Positions 17,322-26,353 of a stretch of DNA of 64,000 nt are shown in pieces (position 1 is the first letter of the stretch; every line of letters starts with the position of its first letter). The position numbers and the translations under genes are program-made. The DNA comes from Pseudomonadota bacterium (GTDB taxonomy: Bacteria; Myxococcota_A; UBA796; GCA-2862545), in NCBI GenBank assembly GCA_023954855.1, contig JAGSGY010000003.1, positions 1 through 64,000 of the forward strand, in the 5' to 3' direction. The notes beneath the pieces were generated by a model. The model did not search any database. It was not told the origin of the DNA and was given only the letters and a program-made list of their open reading frames with translations.

Positions 17322-19212
17322 CCTGCTCATCGGCCTGGCTCTCGCCGGTAGCCAAGACATTCGCGAGGCCGAGTGGCGCCGGGATGTCGGGGCGCTGGTC
17401 GAGCACCTCGAAGGTGCTGACGCGAAGGAACGAGCCGAGCTTGCCCGCTCACTGGGACGCAGCCGCTCGGCGGAAGCTCTGGAGGCCCTGAGCACACTCG
17501 TGCGCGACGAGAACGTTGAAGTCCGGCGCGCAGCGCTCGCCGCCTTGGCTTGGGTTCCCGGTGGCGAAGGTGCCCTTCGTGAAGCGCTCACGGTGCTTCC
17601 GCTACATAGCGGCTGGGGGCTCGAAGACGTCTCGGGTGAGCTGCGAGGTATCGCCTACTGGGCTCTCGGGCATCACGGTGACAAACAGGATGTGGACCGC
17701 CTGATCGCCGGCCTCTCTGAGTCCGGTGCGGCTGCTCTGGGCGCCGCCCAGGGGCTCGGACGGATGGGACGGGACGGCGTGGCCTCGGCCAAGCGCGCGC
17801 AACCGGCGCTGCTTCTGCTTGCGTCCCGCGACCTCGGCAAGGCTCCAGCTGCCGCGGCGTATGCGCTGGGGCGGATTGGCTGCGACCCGGAGCATGCTCC
17901 GAAGGCAGCGCTGCGCGCCCAAGAGGCCCCCGAAGCCGAGAGTCGCGCATTCCTGGTCCGTGCCGCAGCTCCAGGACTGGATGATGCGGGTCTTGCCCGT
18001 CTCGTGGGTACCGCCTTGGGTGATCGCGACCCGGTGGTCCGAACCGCGGGGCTCTCGGCGGTTCGCGAAGGGCTCGACGCGGACCTTGTCATCCCAGCTC
18101 TCGCGGATCCGAGTCCTTGGGTGCAGAGTTCAGCAGTGCGCGCTCTCGGGAAGCTCGGTGGCGCGGGGCACGAGGCCTTGTTGGAGCGCGCTGCCCTCGC
18201 CAATCCCCATCACGCCGCAGAGGCCGTCGACGCGCTCCTTGCGTCAGGGGCGACGGCCCTCGAAGAGTGGAGTTCCGGGCCCGTGCCGGTCCAAGCGGCA
18301 GTCGCAGCGCACGCTACGCCAGAGCGCGCTGTCGAGCTCACGCTCGAGTCGAAGCACGCAGCCGTTCGATCGGCAGCGGCGGGGGCCTTGCTAGGCGTGG
18401 AAGCGCGTGAGCCCAAGCTCGCGCTCGAGCTTGGAACCCGGCTGTCGGGAGCCGCGGACCCGATTGTGAGGGCGGTGGCCATGACGGTCCTAAAGGATGG
18501 AGACCCCGCTTCCGTGGACCGCCTGCTCCTTGATGTCTTGCGTGTCGAGTCCGACGCGGACGTCCTGACCGAGGGGCTCGGGTTGCTGGTTGAACACGCC
18601 GGGGACTGGAAGAAGGTCCCGGAGGAACTCGCGGTGATTCTTCGTCGCGCCGGCACGCTCGGAAGCTCGCGGCTCACGACCGCCGCGGCCTCACTGGGCC
18701 AACTCGCTGCCGTCGAGCTTCCCGAACCGAAGGCAGATGAACGCCTATCCCTTCCTCTCTCGCGGGTGGGCCTAGTCCGAAGCGCGATCATCGAGACGAC
18801 GCGAGGCGAGATTGTCGTGGAGCTCGACCATAAAGTCGCGCCCTTGGCGGTCTGGAACTTTGCCCGTCTTGCGGACACCTCGTTCTACGATGACGCCTTG
18901 TTCCACAGGGTCGTTCCTGCATTCGTCGTCCAGACCGGCTGTCCTCGCGGCGACGGCTGGGGCGGCCCGGGCTGGACTCTCCCCGATGAGGTCAGCGACC
19001 TGCCCTATATCGAGGGCGCGCTTGGCATGGCCCGGAGCGACCGAGACACCGGCGGAAGTCAGTGGTTCATCACCACGACAAGCCAGCCGCACCTTACCGG
19101 CGACTACACCCTGTTCGGGCGCGTGACTCGCGGAATGCCCGTAGTCCGCAGCTTGGGCCAGGGAGACCAGGTGCTCGACATCCGAATCGAGCGCGTCCGC
19201 GAGGGCCAGTGA
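17311..19212 (+). CDS. Exported HEAT-repeat protein with C-terminal cyclophilin-type peptidyl-prolyl isomerase
   Basis: A short signal-like N-terminus (LLIGLALAGS) leads into HEAT/PBS-lyase-type repeats over about residues 25-480 (units such as VEVRRAALAALAWV and PWVQSSAVRALGKLG). A cyclophilin domain covers 491-633, with FHRVVPAFVVQTG carrying the catalytic arginine, then GGSQWFIT and YTLFGRV. The role should be folding assistance or proline isomerisation at the envelope, with the HEAT array as a docking surface. It overlaps the Trm112-like gene by 11 bp upstream, and its stop overlaps the RNHCP gene start by 4 bp. Such fusions occur in several phyla. Confidence 0.87.
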   Translation: MWASLLIGLALAGSQDIREAEWRRDVGALVEHLEGADAKERAELARSLGRSRSAEALEALSTLVRDENVEVRRAALAALAWVPGGEGALREALTVLPLHSGWGLEDVSGELRGIAYWALGHHGDKQDVDRLIAGLSESGAAALGAAQGLGRMGRDGVASAKRAQPALLLLASRDLGKAPAAAAYALGRIGCDPEHAPKAALRAQEAPEAESRAFLVRAAAPGLDDAGLARLVGTALGDRDPVVRTAGLSAVREGLDADLVIPALADPSPWVQSSAVRALGKLGGAGHEALLERAALANPHHAAEAVDALLASGATALEEWSSGPVPVQAAVAAHATPERAVELTLESKHAAVRSAAAGALLGVEAREPKLALELGTRLSGAADPIVRAVAMTVLKDGDPASVDRLLLDVLRVESDADVLTEGLGLLVEHAGDWKKVPEELAVILRRAGTLGSSRLTTAAASLGQLAAVELPEPKADERLSLPLSRVGLVRSAIIETTRGEIVVELDHKVAPLAVWNFARLADTSFYDDALFHRVVPAFVVQTGCPRGDGWGGPGWTLPDEVSDLPYIEGALGMARSDRDTGGSQWFITTTSQPHLTGDYTLFGRVTRGMPVVRSLGQGDQVLDIRIERVREGQ

Positions 19213-19745
19213 GCACCGAGGAGGCCAAGTCCCTCCTCGCCAGGGTGCGCACGCGCGCGGACGCTAAAAAGCTCGGCCGCTGGCTCGACGAGCAGCCCGG
19301 TGACACGCTTCGGCGGGCCATCATCGCGGAAGCGCGAGCGCGTGGTGTTGAGCTCCCTCCGCAGGCCCTTGAGTGGCCAGGCAAGCGATTGCTCCGTCGC
19401 GCGCTGGGGCGTGATGCCGCTGCGCAGGTGCGAAGCAACCCGATTGCCGTCGACGAGACCTTCGCGTGTGCGAACTGTGCTCGCGTGGTCCCATTCGGCG
19501 GACGCACGGCCCGAAATCACTGCCCATGGTGCTTGCACAGTCTGCATGTCGATGTCGTGCCGGGCGACCGAGCGGCAGACTGTGGCGGGCTGCTCGTTCC
19601 CGTAGGGGCCAAGTATGCGCACGGTCAGTGGACGCTTCGGCATCGTTGCGCGGTGTGTGGTGCTGAGCGCAGGGTACGTGCGCTCGAGGATGCAGAGGTC
19701 CCCGACGACCCGGCTGCGCTTCGCGGAGTGGCGAGCCGTGGATGA
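19209..19745 (+). CDS. RNHCP domain protein
   Basis: This 178-residue protein has a lysine/arginine-rich helical N-terminal region and a C-terminal RNHCP domain. The domain has CANCARVVP, then RNHCPWCLHSLHVD, ADCGGLLVPVG and HRCAVCG, giving the paired cysteines of a zinc-binding fold. Function of the domain is not established. The start is the GTG at 19209, which overlaps the stop of the cyclophilin gene by 4 bp (GTGA); a longer reading would enter that gene. TilS starts 8 bp inside its 3' end. Confidence 0.8.
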   Translation: MSTEEAKSLLARVRTRADAKKLGRWLDEQPGDTLRRAIIAEARARGVELPPQALEWPGKRLLRRALGRDAAAQVRSNPIAVDETFACANCARVVPFGGRTARNHCPWCLHSLHVDVVPGDRAADCGGLLVPVGAKYAHGQWTLRHRCAVCGAERRVRALEDAEVPDDPAALRGVASRG

Positions 19746-20610
19746 GGTCGTCGCGAGAGTCGGCGCGGTGGGCGCGACCCTTTGGAAACCTGGAGCCCGA
19801 GTGGTCGTCGCATGTAGCGGAGGGGCGGACTCAGTGTCCCTGTTGCACATCCTGCTCCGGGCGCAGGAGGTGCATGGTGCCGAACTGTCCGTGGTGAGTG
19901 TGGATCACGGGCTGCGAGAGGGGAGTGCCGCCGACGCCGCCTTTGTCACCCGGCTCTGTGCCGAGCTCAGCGTCAGCTGTGCGGTTGTCCAAATCAAGTC
20001 GGGCGCCTCCGAGGCCGAGGCGAGGGCAGGGCGGTATGCCGTCTTCGCCGAGTTGGAGGCCGATCACATCGCGCTGGCCCACCATGCGGATGATCAGATC
20101 GAGACCATCGTGCTGAACCTGCTGCGGGGAACCGGTCCGCGCGGCCTAGCAGGCATGAGGGGCGTACGAGGTCGGTACGTGCGCCCTCTGCTCCGAGAAC
20201 GAGGTGCCACACTCCGCGGCTGGCTTCGCGAGAAGGGACTTTCAGCGCGGCAAGACCCGACCAACGACCAGCCCCGCTTTCTTCGGAACCGGATTCGCCA
20301 CGAGCTGCTGCCCCTCGTCGAGGACTTGCGCCCCGGAGCCCCCGTCGGCTGGCTTGAGACCGCGCGGCTACTGCGGGAACAGGACGGCTTGGTGTCGCGA
20401 CTCGCCGAGCGGCTTGGCCCACCCCCATGGGAACTCGGCGCGCTGCGCGAGCCCGCGGTCGTTCGAAGGGCAGTGCTAAACCACTGTCCGGGAGCCCTCA
20501 ATCGCCATGCCGACGCCGTGCTCGAGGTGATTCGGGCGGCGGCAGGCACGGTGAACCTGCCAAAGGGGCGGATTGCACGGGTTCGGAAGGGTTGGCTCCA
20601 CGTCGACTGA
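19738..20610 (+). CDS. tilS: tRNA(Ile)-lysidine synthase
   Basis: TilS converts C34 of the CAU-anticodon tRNA-Ile to lysidine using lysine and ATP. The PP-loop SGGADS lies near residue 32, then VDHGLR, AHHADDQIETIVLNLLRGTG and PLL as expected, and FLRNRIRHELLP. At 290 residues it is a short form, without the full C-terminal domains of the E. coli enzyme. The GTG at 19738 has GGAG 9 nt upstream and overlaps the RNHCP gene by 8 bp; an ATG at 19690 is possible but adds a basic stretch. TilS next to ftsH is a common arrangement. Confidence 0.9.
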   Translation: MDEVVARVGAVGATLWKPGARVVVACSGGADSVSLLHILLRAQEVHGAELSVVSVDHGLREGSAADAAFVTRLCAELSVSCAVVQIKSGASEAEARAGRYAVFAELEADHIALAHHADDQIETIVLNLLRGTGPRGLAGMRGVRGRYVRPLLRERGATLRGWLREKGLSARQDPTNDQPRFLRNRIRHELLPLVEDLRPGAPVGWLETARLLREQDGLVSRLAERLGPPPWELGALREPAVVRRAVLNHCPGALNRHADAVLEVIRAAAGTVNLPKGRIARVRKGWLHVD

Positions 20611-20661
20611 GGCGCGGCACGCCGTTCCTTCGGGTGTTATCCAACACTGCTGTACTGACCC

Positions 20662-22527
20662 ATGCAGTCGCGGACGAGGCCTATGCGGAACATCTGGCGC
20701 GGAAACTTTATTCTCTTCGTAGTGCTGCTCGGCGTGCTTGGTGTGATCGTCACCCAAGGTCCGCTTCGCACCGAGAAACCGGTAGAGCTGACGTTCAGTC
20801 AGGTCGTCGCTGAGGTTCGGGCTGAGAATGTGCGCGAGGTGGTCTTCAAGGGCCAGCAGCTTCGCGGCACCTTCCTGTCGGACGGAGGCGTGGAGAAGAC
20901 CTTCATCTCGACTGGACCGACCGATGTGGCGCCGTACCTCACGTTGATGGAGGAGCACGGCCTCACTCCGAACCACGAAGAGGTCGAAGACGAGAGCTTG
21001 TGGGTCACCGTGCTGCTCTCGTTCCTGCCGCTGGTCGTGATGGCCGGTATCCTCGTCTGGTTCTTGCGGAACCTTCAGAGCGGTGGCGGTCGGGCCATGA
21101 CGTTCGGGAAGTCCCGGCACCGCATGCTCTCCGACGCGGTGCGTCCAGTGACCTTCGAGGATGTGGCGGGCATCGAGGAGTGCAAGGACGAACTCTCCGA
21201 GATTGTCGACTTCCTAAAGGATCCGGGCCGATTCACACGCCTGGGTGGCCGCATTCCCAAGGGCGTGCTGCTCATGGGACCTCCGGGCACCGGCAAGACC
21301 TTGCTCGCGCGTGCGGTCGCTGGAGAGGCGGGTGTCCCGTTCTTCTCGATCTCGGGATCGGACTTCGTGGAGATGTTCGTCGGCGTTGGCGCGAGCCGCG
21401 TTCGCGACCTCTTTCAACAGGCGAAGGAACAGTCACCCTGCATCATCTTCATCGACGAGATCGATGCGGTCGGACGTCATCGTGGCGCCGGTCTCGGTGG
21501 CGGCAACGACGAGCGTGAACAGACCCTCAACCAGCTGCTCGTCGAGATGGATGGCTTCGAGAGCACCGACTACGTCATTCTCATCGCGGCTACGAACCGA
21601 GCCGACGTTCTCGACCCCGCACTGCTGCGGCCGGGCCGCTTTGACCGCCGCGTGATGGTGCCCGCGCCCGACGTGCGAGGTCGCGAGGCGATTCTTGCGA
21701 TTCACAGCAAGCGCATCCCCCTCGAGGAAGGCGTGGACCTCGGTGTGATTGCAAAGGGCACTCCGGGCTTCTCGGGTGCTGATCTTGAGAACCTCGCAAA
21801 CGAAGCCGCGCTCCTCGCCGCTCGGAACCGCAAGGAACAGGTGGGCCAGTCCGACTTCGAGGCCGCTCGCGAAAAGGTGATGATGGGACCCGAGCGTCGC
21901 TCCCTCGTCATGAGTGAGCATGAGCGTCGCAACACCGCCTACCACGAGGCTGGTCATGCCATCGTGGCCTATCTGCTGCCGGGACATGACCCCGTGCACA
22001 AGGTCACCATCGTGCCTCGCGGGCGCGCACTCGGCGTCACCATGACCCTTCCCGAGGAGGACCGCCTGTCGCACACGCGTCGCACACTCTTGCAGCGCAT
22101 GGCCATGGCGATGGGCGGGCGCGCGGCCGAGGAGGTTGCCCTCAACGAGATCACCAGCGGTGCGGCGAATGACATCGAACAGGCCACCCGCATGGCTCGC
22201 TTCATGGTGTGCGAACTCGGCATGAGCGACGAACTGGGCCCTGTCAGCCTTGGGCAGGGCAAGACCCAGCCCTTCGTGGGCCGCGAGATGGGTCGTCCGC
22301 AGAGCTACTCCGAGGAGACGGCACGCCGGATCGATGTAGAGGTCCGCGCCATCGTCAGCCGGGCCTACGACGCTGCAAAGGAAATCCTCGAGAAGAACGT
22401 GCATGTGCTCGAAGTCGTCGCCAACGGGCTGATGGAGAGCGAGTCTCTCGATCGCGTCGAGTTCGAGAAAATCGTCGATGACGCCGGTCCATCGCTACCC
22501 GATGGCCTGGGGTGGATGGGCGCGTGA
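20662..22527 (+). CDS. ftsH: ATP-dependent zinc metalloprotease FtsH
   Basis: FtsH is a membrane-bound AAA+ protease for membrane and regulatory proteins. Here membrane segment 1 is at about residues 15-32, a periplasmic domain follows to 110, and membrane segment 2 is at 115-135. The AAA module has [19 protein letters not shown] and the second region of homology [19 protein letters not shown]. The zinc site is HEAGH with a downstream acidic residue. At 621 residues it is near normal. An ATG at 20683 is an equally possible start (MRNIW). The folP GTG overlaps its stop by 4 bp. Confidence 0.96.
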   Translation: MQSRTRPMRNIWRGNFILFVVLLGVLGVIVTQGPLRTEKPVELTFSQVVAEVRAENVREVVFKGQQLRGTFLSDGGVEKTFISTGPTDVAPYLTLMEEHGLTPNHEEVEDESLWVTVLLSFLPLVVMAGILVWFLRNLQSGGGRAMTFGKSRHRMLSDAVRPVTFEDVAGIEECKDELSEIVDFLKDPGRFTRLGGRIPKGVLLMGPPGTGKTLLARAVAGEAGVPFFSISGSDFVEMFVGVGASRVRDLFQQAKEQSPCIIFIDEIDAVGRHRGAGLGGGNDEREQTLNQLLVEMDGFESTDYVILIAATNRADVLDPALLRPGRFDRRVMVPAPDVRGREAILAIHSKRIPLEEGVDLGVIAKGTPGFSGADLENLANEAALLAARNRKEQVGQSDFEAAREKVMMGPERRSLVMSEHERRNTAYHEAGHAIVAYLLPGHDPVHKVTIVPRGRALGVTMTLPEEDRLSHTRRTLLQRMAMAMGGRAAEEVALNEITSGAANDIEQATRMARFMVCELGMSDELGPVSLGQGKTQPFVGREMGRPQSYSEETARRIDVEVRAIVSRAYDAAKEILEKNVHVLEVVANGLMESESLDRVEFEKIVDDAGPSLPDGLGWMGA

Positions 22528-23327
22528 GCGATTTGCCCGTCCTCATGGGCATCGTGAATGTGACGCCCGATAGTTTCTCGGATGGTGGGGTCTACAACTC
22601 CGTGCGGGCCGCGGTGGCACATGGGCACCGCCTGTTCGAGGAAGGGGCGCAGTGGCTCGATGTGGGCGGTGAGTCGACGCGTCCAGGTGCGGAGCCGGTG
22701 TCTCCCAGCGAAGAAATGCGCCGCGTAGTCCCGGTGATCGAAGGACTCGTCAGCGCGGTGCCGAACGCCATTGTCTCGGTGGATACGCGACGTGCTGTGG
22801 TTGCTGAGGCAGCGCTGAACGCCGGAGCGCGTATCGTGAACGACGTGAGTGCTCTCGACGACCCCCCCATGGCAGAGCTGGTCGCCTCCCGCGGTGCGCA
22901 GGTGGTGCTGATGCACATGCGTGGCCAGCCGAAGACCATGCAGCAAAAGACCCAGTACGTGGATCTGATGGGCGAGATCGAAACCCACCTACTCGAGCGT
23001 GCACGCCGCCTCGAGGTGATGGGCATGGCACGAGACCGTATCGTCCTTGACCCTGGCGTTGGCTTCGGGAAGGCCCTCGAGGCCAATCCATCGCTCATCG
23101 CCGCCGTTCCTCGTCTTCGCGGCCACGGCTATCGTGTCCTGATCGGCGCCTCCCGCAAGCGGTTCATCGGGGCATTGACCGGGGTCGGCGTGGCCTCCGA
23201 ACGCGTCCACGGCTCCGTCGGGGCGGCACTCGCTGCGGCTGCTCGCGGCGCGGACATTCTTCGAGTGCACGACGTCGCGGCGACCCGCCAAGCGCTCCAG
23301 GTCTTCATGGCCGTGGAGCACGCATGA
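22524..23327 (+). CDS. folP: Dihydropteroate synthase
   Basis: FolP joins p-aminobenzoate to dihydropterin pyrophosphate in folate synthesis. It has the MGIVNVTPDSFSDGG signature at the N-terminus, GGESTRPGAEPV, a VSVDT strand and an IVNDVSAL segment, and ends with the SRKRFIG region. Length (267 residues) is typical. I placed the start at the GTG at 22524, which overlaps the ftsH stop by 4 bp; a GTG 12 bp earlier is possible. The cdaA gene overlaps the end by 4 bp. ftsH-folP-cdaA is a conserved order in deltaproteobacteria and relatives. Confidence 0.95.
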   Translation: MSDLPVLMGIVNVTPDSFSDGGVYNSVRAAVAHGHRLFEEGAQWLDVGGESTRPGAEPVSPSEEMRRVVPVIEGLVSAVPNAIVSVDTRRAVVAEAALNAGARIVNDVSALDDPPMAELVASRGAQVVLMHMRGQPKTMQQKTQYVDLMGEIETHLLERARRLEVMGMARDRIVLDPGVGFGKALEANPSLIAAVPRLRGHGYRVLIGASRKRFIGALTGVGVASERVHGSVGAALAAAARGADILRVHDVAATRQALQVFMAVEHA

Positions 23328-24130
23328 CGGTCTTACGCGACTGGATTGCGCACTCGCCCTTCGGGACGGCGACCTGGGTCGACTACGTCGACGTGCTTTT
23401 GTTGGCGTGGCTGATCTACGCGGCGCTGATGCTGATTCGCGGAACGCGGGCCATCCGCAGCTTGCTCGGCCTCGGCATCCTCGCGCTGATCTACCTGGGC
23501 GCCTATCTCTCTGGTCTCTCGACGGTGCACTGGCTGCTCGACCATCTGTTCGTGTACCTGATCCTGGCTGTCCTGATCCTCTTCCAAGAGGACATTCGCC
23601 GCGCGCTGGCGCAGGCCGGAGCAACCTTCGCGCGCCGCGGTCGCACCTCCGAAGTCAACCTGCGGGAGGAGGTGGTCCAAGCCGTGTTCTCGCTGGCCGG
23701 CCGCCGTATTGGTGCGATCATCGCTATCGAGCGGACTGCCTCGCTTTCTCCGTTCCTCGAGGGAACCCACCTCATTGATGCCGCGGTCTCTACGGAGCTC
23801 CTGCAGGCCATCTTCCATCCAAGCAGCCCCATTCACGACGGCGCAGTCGTGATCTCAGACGGACGCCTCGCCGCGGCGGGCGTCTTCTTTCCCATCACGG
23901 TGAGCCCGGACGTCTCGAAGGCTTTCGGCACTCGGCACCGTGCTGCAATGCGCGTCACCGACGAGACCGACGCCATCTGCTTGGTTGTCAGCGAGGAGCG
24001 GGGCACGGTCGCCATCGTCGAGGGCGGTCACATGATTCCCGTCGCCGACGCCAAAGAACTTCGCGAGCTTCTCCAGCAGGAACTCGAGCGCGAGGTGATT
24101 CCCGAGTCGGCCGAGGTGGTCGTTGCTTGA
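23324..24130 (+). CDS. cdaA: Diadenylate cyclase CdaA (c-di-AMP synthase)
   Basis: Three membrane segments in about residues 18-85 are followed by a DAC domain. The motifs HDGAVVI and GTRHRAAMRV (DGA and RHR) form the active site that joins two ATP into cyclic di-AMP. Length is 268 residues, as usual for CdaA/DacA. The gene overlaps folP by 4 bp and cdaR by 8 bp and is followed by glmM. In Firmicutes CdaA, CdaR and GlmM interact physically; the same order here suggests the same control of c-di-AMP by membrane and cell-wall state. Confidence 0.95.
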   Translation: MTVLRDWIAHSPFGTATWVDYVDVLLLAWLIYAALMLIRGTRAIRSLLGLGILALIYLGAYLSGLSTVHWLLDHLFVYLILAVLILFQEDIRRALAQAGATFARRGRTSEVNLREEVVQAVFSLAGRRIGAIIAIERTASLSPFLEGTHLIDAAVSTELLQAIFHPSSPIHDGAVVISDGRLAAAGVFFPITVSPDVSKAFGTRHRAAMRVTDETDAICLVVSEERGTVAIVEGGHMIPVADAKELRELLQQELEREVIPESAEVVVA

Positions 24131-25076
24131 CCAACTGAAGAGCGCTCTTTCATGGGTGGTTGCCAATCCACACTACAAGGCGTTGTCGCTCCTGATTGCG
24201 ATGGTGGCCTGGCTCTGGGTTCAGGGAGAGGAGGTCATTCAGGTCCAGGCACGCGTCGAGGTTCACTGGGAGCTTCCCGAGGGCCTCGTCACGGTCGCAC
24301 CTCTTCCAAACACTGTGCTCGTGACGGTGCGAGGCGCGCGTAATGTTGTGCGTCGCGCGGAAGAGGCGAAGCCGCGAATGACTATCGACCTCGCAGACGT
24401 CGGTGTCGGCGAGCACCGAATTGAGTTCTCGATGGCGTCTATCGCGGGCCTGCCCGCCGGCGCCGAGTTGGTGTCGCACACTCCGTCCAGCGCCGGCCTG
24501 GTACTCGACACGCTCGCGGCCCGCAAGGTGCGCGTGAAGCCCGTTCAGGTCGGCGAGCCCGACCGGAATGTCACGATCGCGGGCCTGACGCTAGAGCCTC
24601 AGGTGGTCACCATCCGAGGGCCCAAACAGTCCATCTCAGACCTGGTCGAGTTGCCGACACTTCCCATTGATGTCACCGGCATGCTCGAAGACCAGCAGGT
24701 CAGCTACGAGATCGAGCTCCCGAACGGTGCCCAGGTGGTCGGTGTCTCCCAGCTCACGGCTCACGTCGACGTCGAAGCACGCCTGACTCGCCGCACCTTC
24801 GCGGAGGTCCCGGTCTATGTCTGGCAAAAGCCGGGCTGGCGACCGATTACCGAGTCCGTCCAAGTCGTGCTCGAGGGACCTGCGGGCGAGCTGCGAGGCC
24901 TACCCGCCGATGGGGTGATGGCCTTCGTACACCTCCCCGAGTCGACCAGTCGTCTGCGCTATGCTGTCCAGTTTGGCCCCATCGAGGGACTTCGTCTCCG
25001 GGTCGCACACTCTGGCTCAGAAGAGATCCACGCCCTGTCCGTGGACCCCCAAGAGGTCGAGGTCTACCTTCCATGA
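24123..25076 (+). CDS. cdaR: YbbR-domain protein, CdaA regulator CdaR
   Basis: One N-terminal membrane segment (about residues 20-35, ALSLLIAMVAWLWVQG) anchors an extracytoplasmic part made of about three YbbR repeats of 80-90 residues, for example PNTVLVTVRGARNVVR and LEPQVVTIRGPKQSI. CdaR binds and tunes CdaA. Length is 317 residues; Gram-positive relatives have four repeats. The likely start is the TTG at 24123, 8 bp inside cdaA, because it directly precedes the membrane segment. The stop overlaps glmM by 4 bp. Confidence 0.88.
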   Translation: MLDQLKSALSWVVANPHYKALSLLIAMVAWLWVQGEEVIQVQARVEVHWELPEGLVTVAPLPNTVLVTVRGARNVVRRAEEAKPRMTIDLADVGVGEHRIEFSMASIAGLPAGAELVSHTPSSAGLVLDTLAARKVRVKPVQVGEPDRNVTIAGLTLEPQVVTIRGPKQSISDLVELPTLPIDVTGMLEDQQVSYEIELPNGAQVVGVSQLTAHVDVEARLTRRTFAEVPVYVWQKPGWRPITESVQVVLEGPAGELRGLPADGVMAFVHLPESTSRLRYAVQFGPIEGLRLRVAHSGSEEIHALSVDPQEVEVYLP

Positions 25077-26353
25077 TGAAGTTCGGAACAGACGGAATTC
25101 GTGGCCCGGCGGGTGAGTGGCCTGTGACCGTCGAGGGGGCCCTTCGCGTGGGACGCGCGGCAGCCCGCCTCGCAGACGGCAAGCCGGTCGTCGTGGCGGT
25201 GGATCGGCGTCCGAGCTCTGGTGCGCTCGAAGCGGCAGTCATCGCGGGTGTCACCGACATGGGTGCTGTAGCTCGGCGTGCCGGCGTGCTCCCGACGGCG
25301 GGGCTCTCCGAAGCCCTAGCCTGTGGCCTTGGCGGGGCAGGTGTCATGCTCACCGCGAGCCACAATGCCGCGAGCGACAACGGGTTCAAGATCCTCGGCC
25401 CCGGAGGAGCGAAGCCAAGCGATGCCACCGTCGCGACGATCGAGGCGTGGCTCAACGCAGACGAGCCGGGCGGTCGACTGGCCGCCGTCGAGGATGTGGG
25501 TGAGGCGGCCCTCGGTGCACACATCAAGGCCCTTGAAGCCCGCATCAACCTTGAGCGCTTCCACTCGGTGGCGCTGGGTCTCGACCTCGCCAACGGGGCG
25601 GGCGTAAGACTCTGGCCATGGCTTCAGTCACTGGGGCCGGCGTGGTCGGCTCTCGGGGTTGGCGAAGGGGTTGAAAACGACGACTGCGGGGCTGTTCATC
25701 CCGAGCGACTCGGTGTCCTAGTGCGCGAATCCGGAGCCCGTGCAGGAGTGGCCGTCGACGGCGATGCCGACCGGTGTGTGTTGGTCGACGAGCAAGGACG
25801 CAAGGTGCACGGCGATGTTCTCGCTTGGTGGCTGACCCGGGCAGCCAAGCTCCCGTCGCTGGCGGTCACAGTGATGACGACGCATGCCTTGGAGGCGGCG
25901 CTGCCGATGGTCGATGTGACGCGCACACCCGTCGGCGACCGACACCTGCATGCGGCGATGCAGCTGCATGGCATCGCAATCGGCGTTGAGGAATCGGGAC
26001 ACGCGCTCTTCGAGGATGGGCTTCCCACCGGCTGCGGATTGCTCACGGGTCTCCGTGCCCTGTCGACGCTTCTCGAGTCGGACGTTCCAGTGTCCGAGCA
26101 ACTGTCGGCCTTCGTTCCGTGGCCTCGCTTCACAGCCAAGGTACGGGTCACGGCCCGCCCGCCGCTCGACGACGTCGAGGCGGTGCAGCAGGCCATCGCC
26201 GAGGTCCTCCCGAGTCTTGATGGCGGGCGTACTCTGCTGAGGTATTCCGGAACCGAGCCAGTCCTGCGGATTCTCGTCGAAGGGCCGACATCCGCCACGG
26301 TTCAGGCCGCCGGCGAACATCTCGTCGCTCGAGCCACACAGGCGCTCGCGTGA
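25073..26353 (+). CDS. glmM: Phosphoglucosamine mutase
   Basis: GlmM converts glucosamine-6-phosphate to glucosamine-1-phosphate for UDP-GlcNAc. KFGTDGIRG is at the N-terminus, MLTASHNAASDNGFK holds the phosphoserine, DGDADRC binds magnesium, GVEESGHALF binds sugar, and RYSGTEPVLRILVEG binds phosphate. Length is 426 residues, slightly shorter than the usual 445. Overlaps of 4 bp on both sides place it in the cdaA-cdaR-glmM unit. The ATG at 25076 immediately after the first one is an alternative start. Confidence 0.95.
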   Translation: MMKFGTDGIRGPAGEWPVTVEGALRVGRAAARLADGKPVVVAVDRRPSSGALEAAVIAGVTDMGAVARRAGVLPTAGLSEALACGLGGAGVMLTASHNAASDNGFKILGPGGAKPSDATVATIEAWLNADEPGGRLAAVEDVGEAALGAHIKALEARINLERFHSVALGLDLANGAGVRLWPWLQSLGPAWSALGVGEGVENDDCGAVHPERLGVLVRESGARAGVAVDGDADRCVLVDEQGRKVHGDVLAWWLTRAAKLPSLAVTVMTTHALEAALPMVDVTRTPVGDRHLHAAMQLHGIAIGVEESGHALFEDGLPTGCGLLTGLRALSTLLESDVPVSEQLSAFVPWPRFTAKVRVTARPPLDDVEAVQQAIAEVLPSLDGGRTLLRYSGTEPVLRILVEGPTSATVQAAGEHLVARATQALA

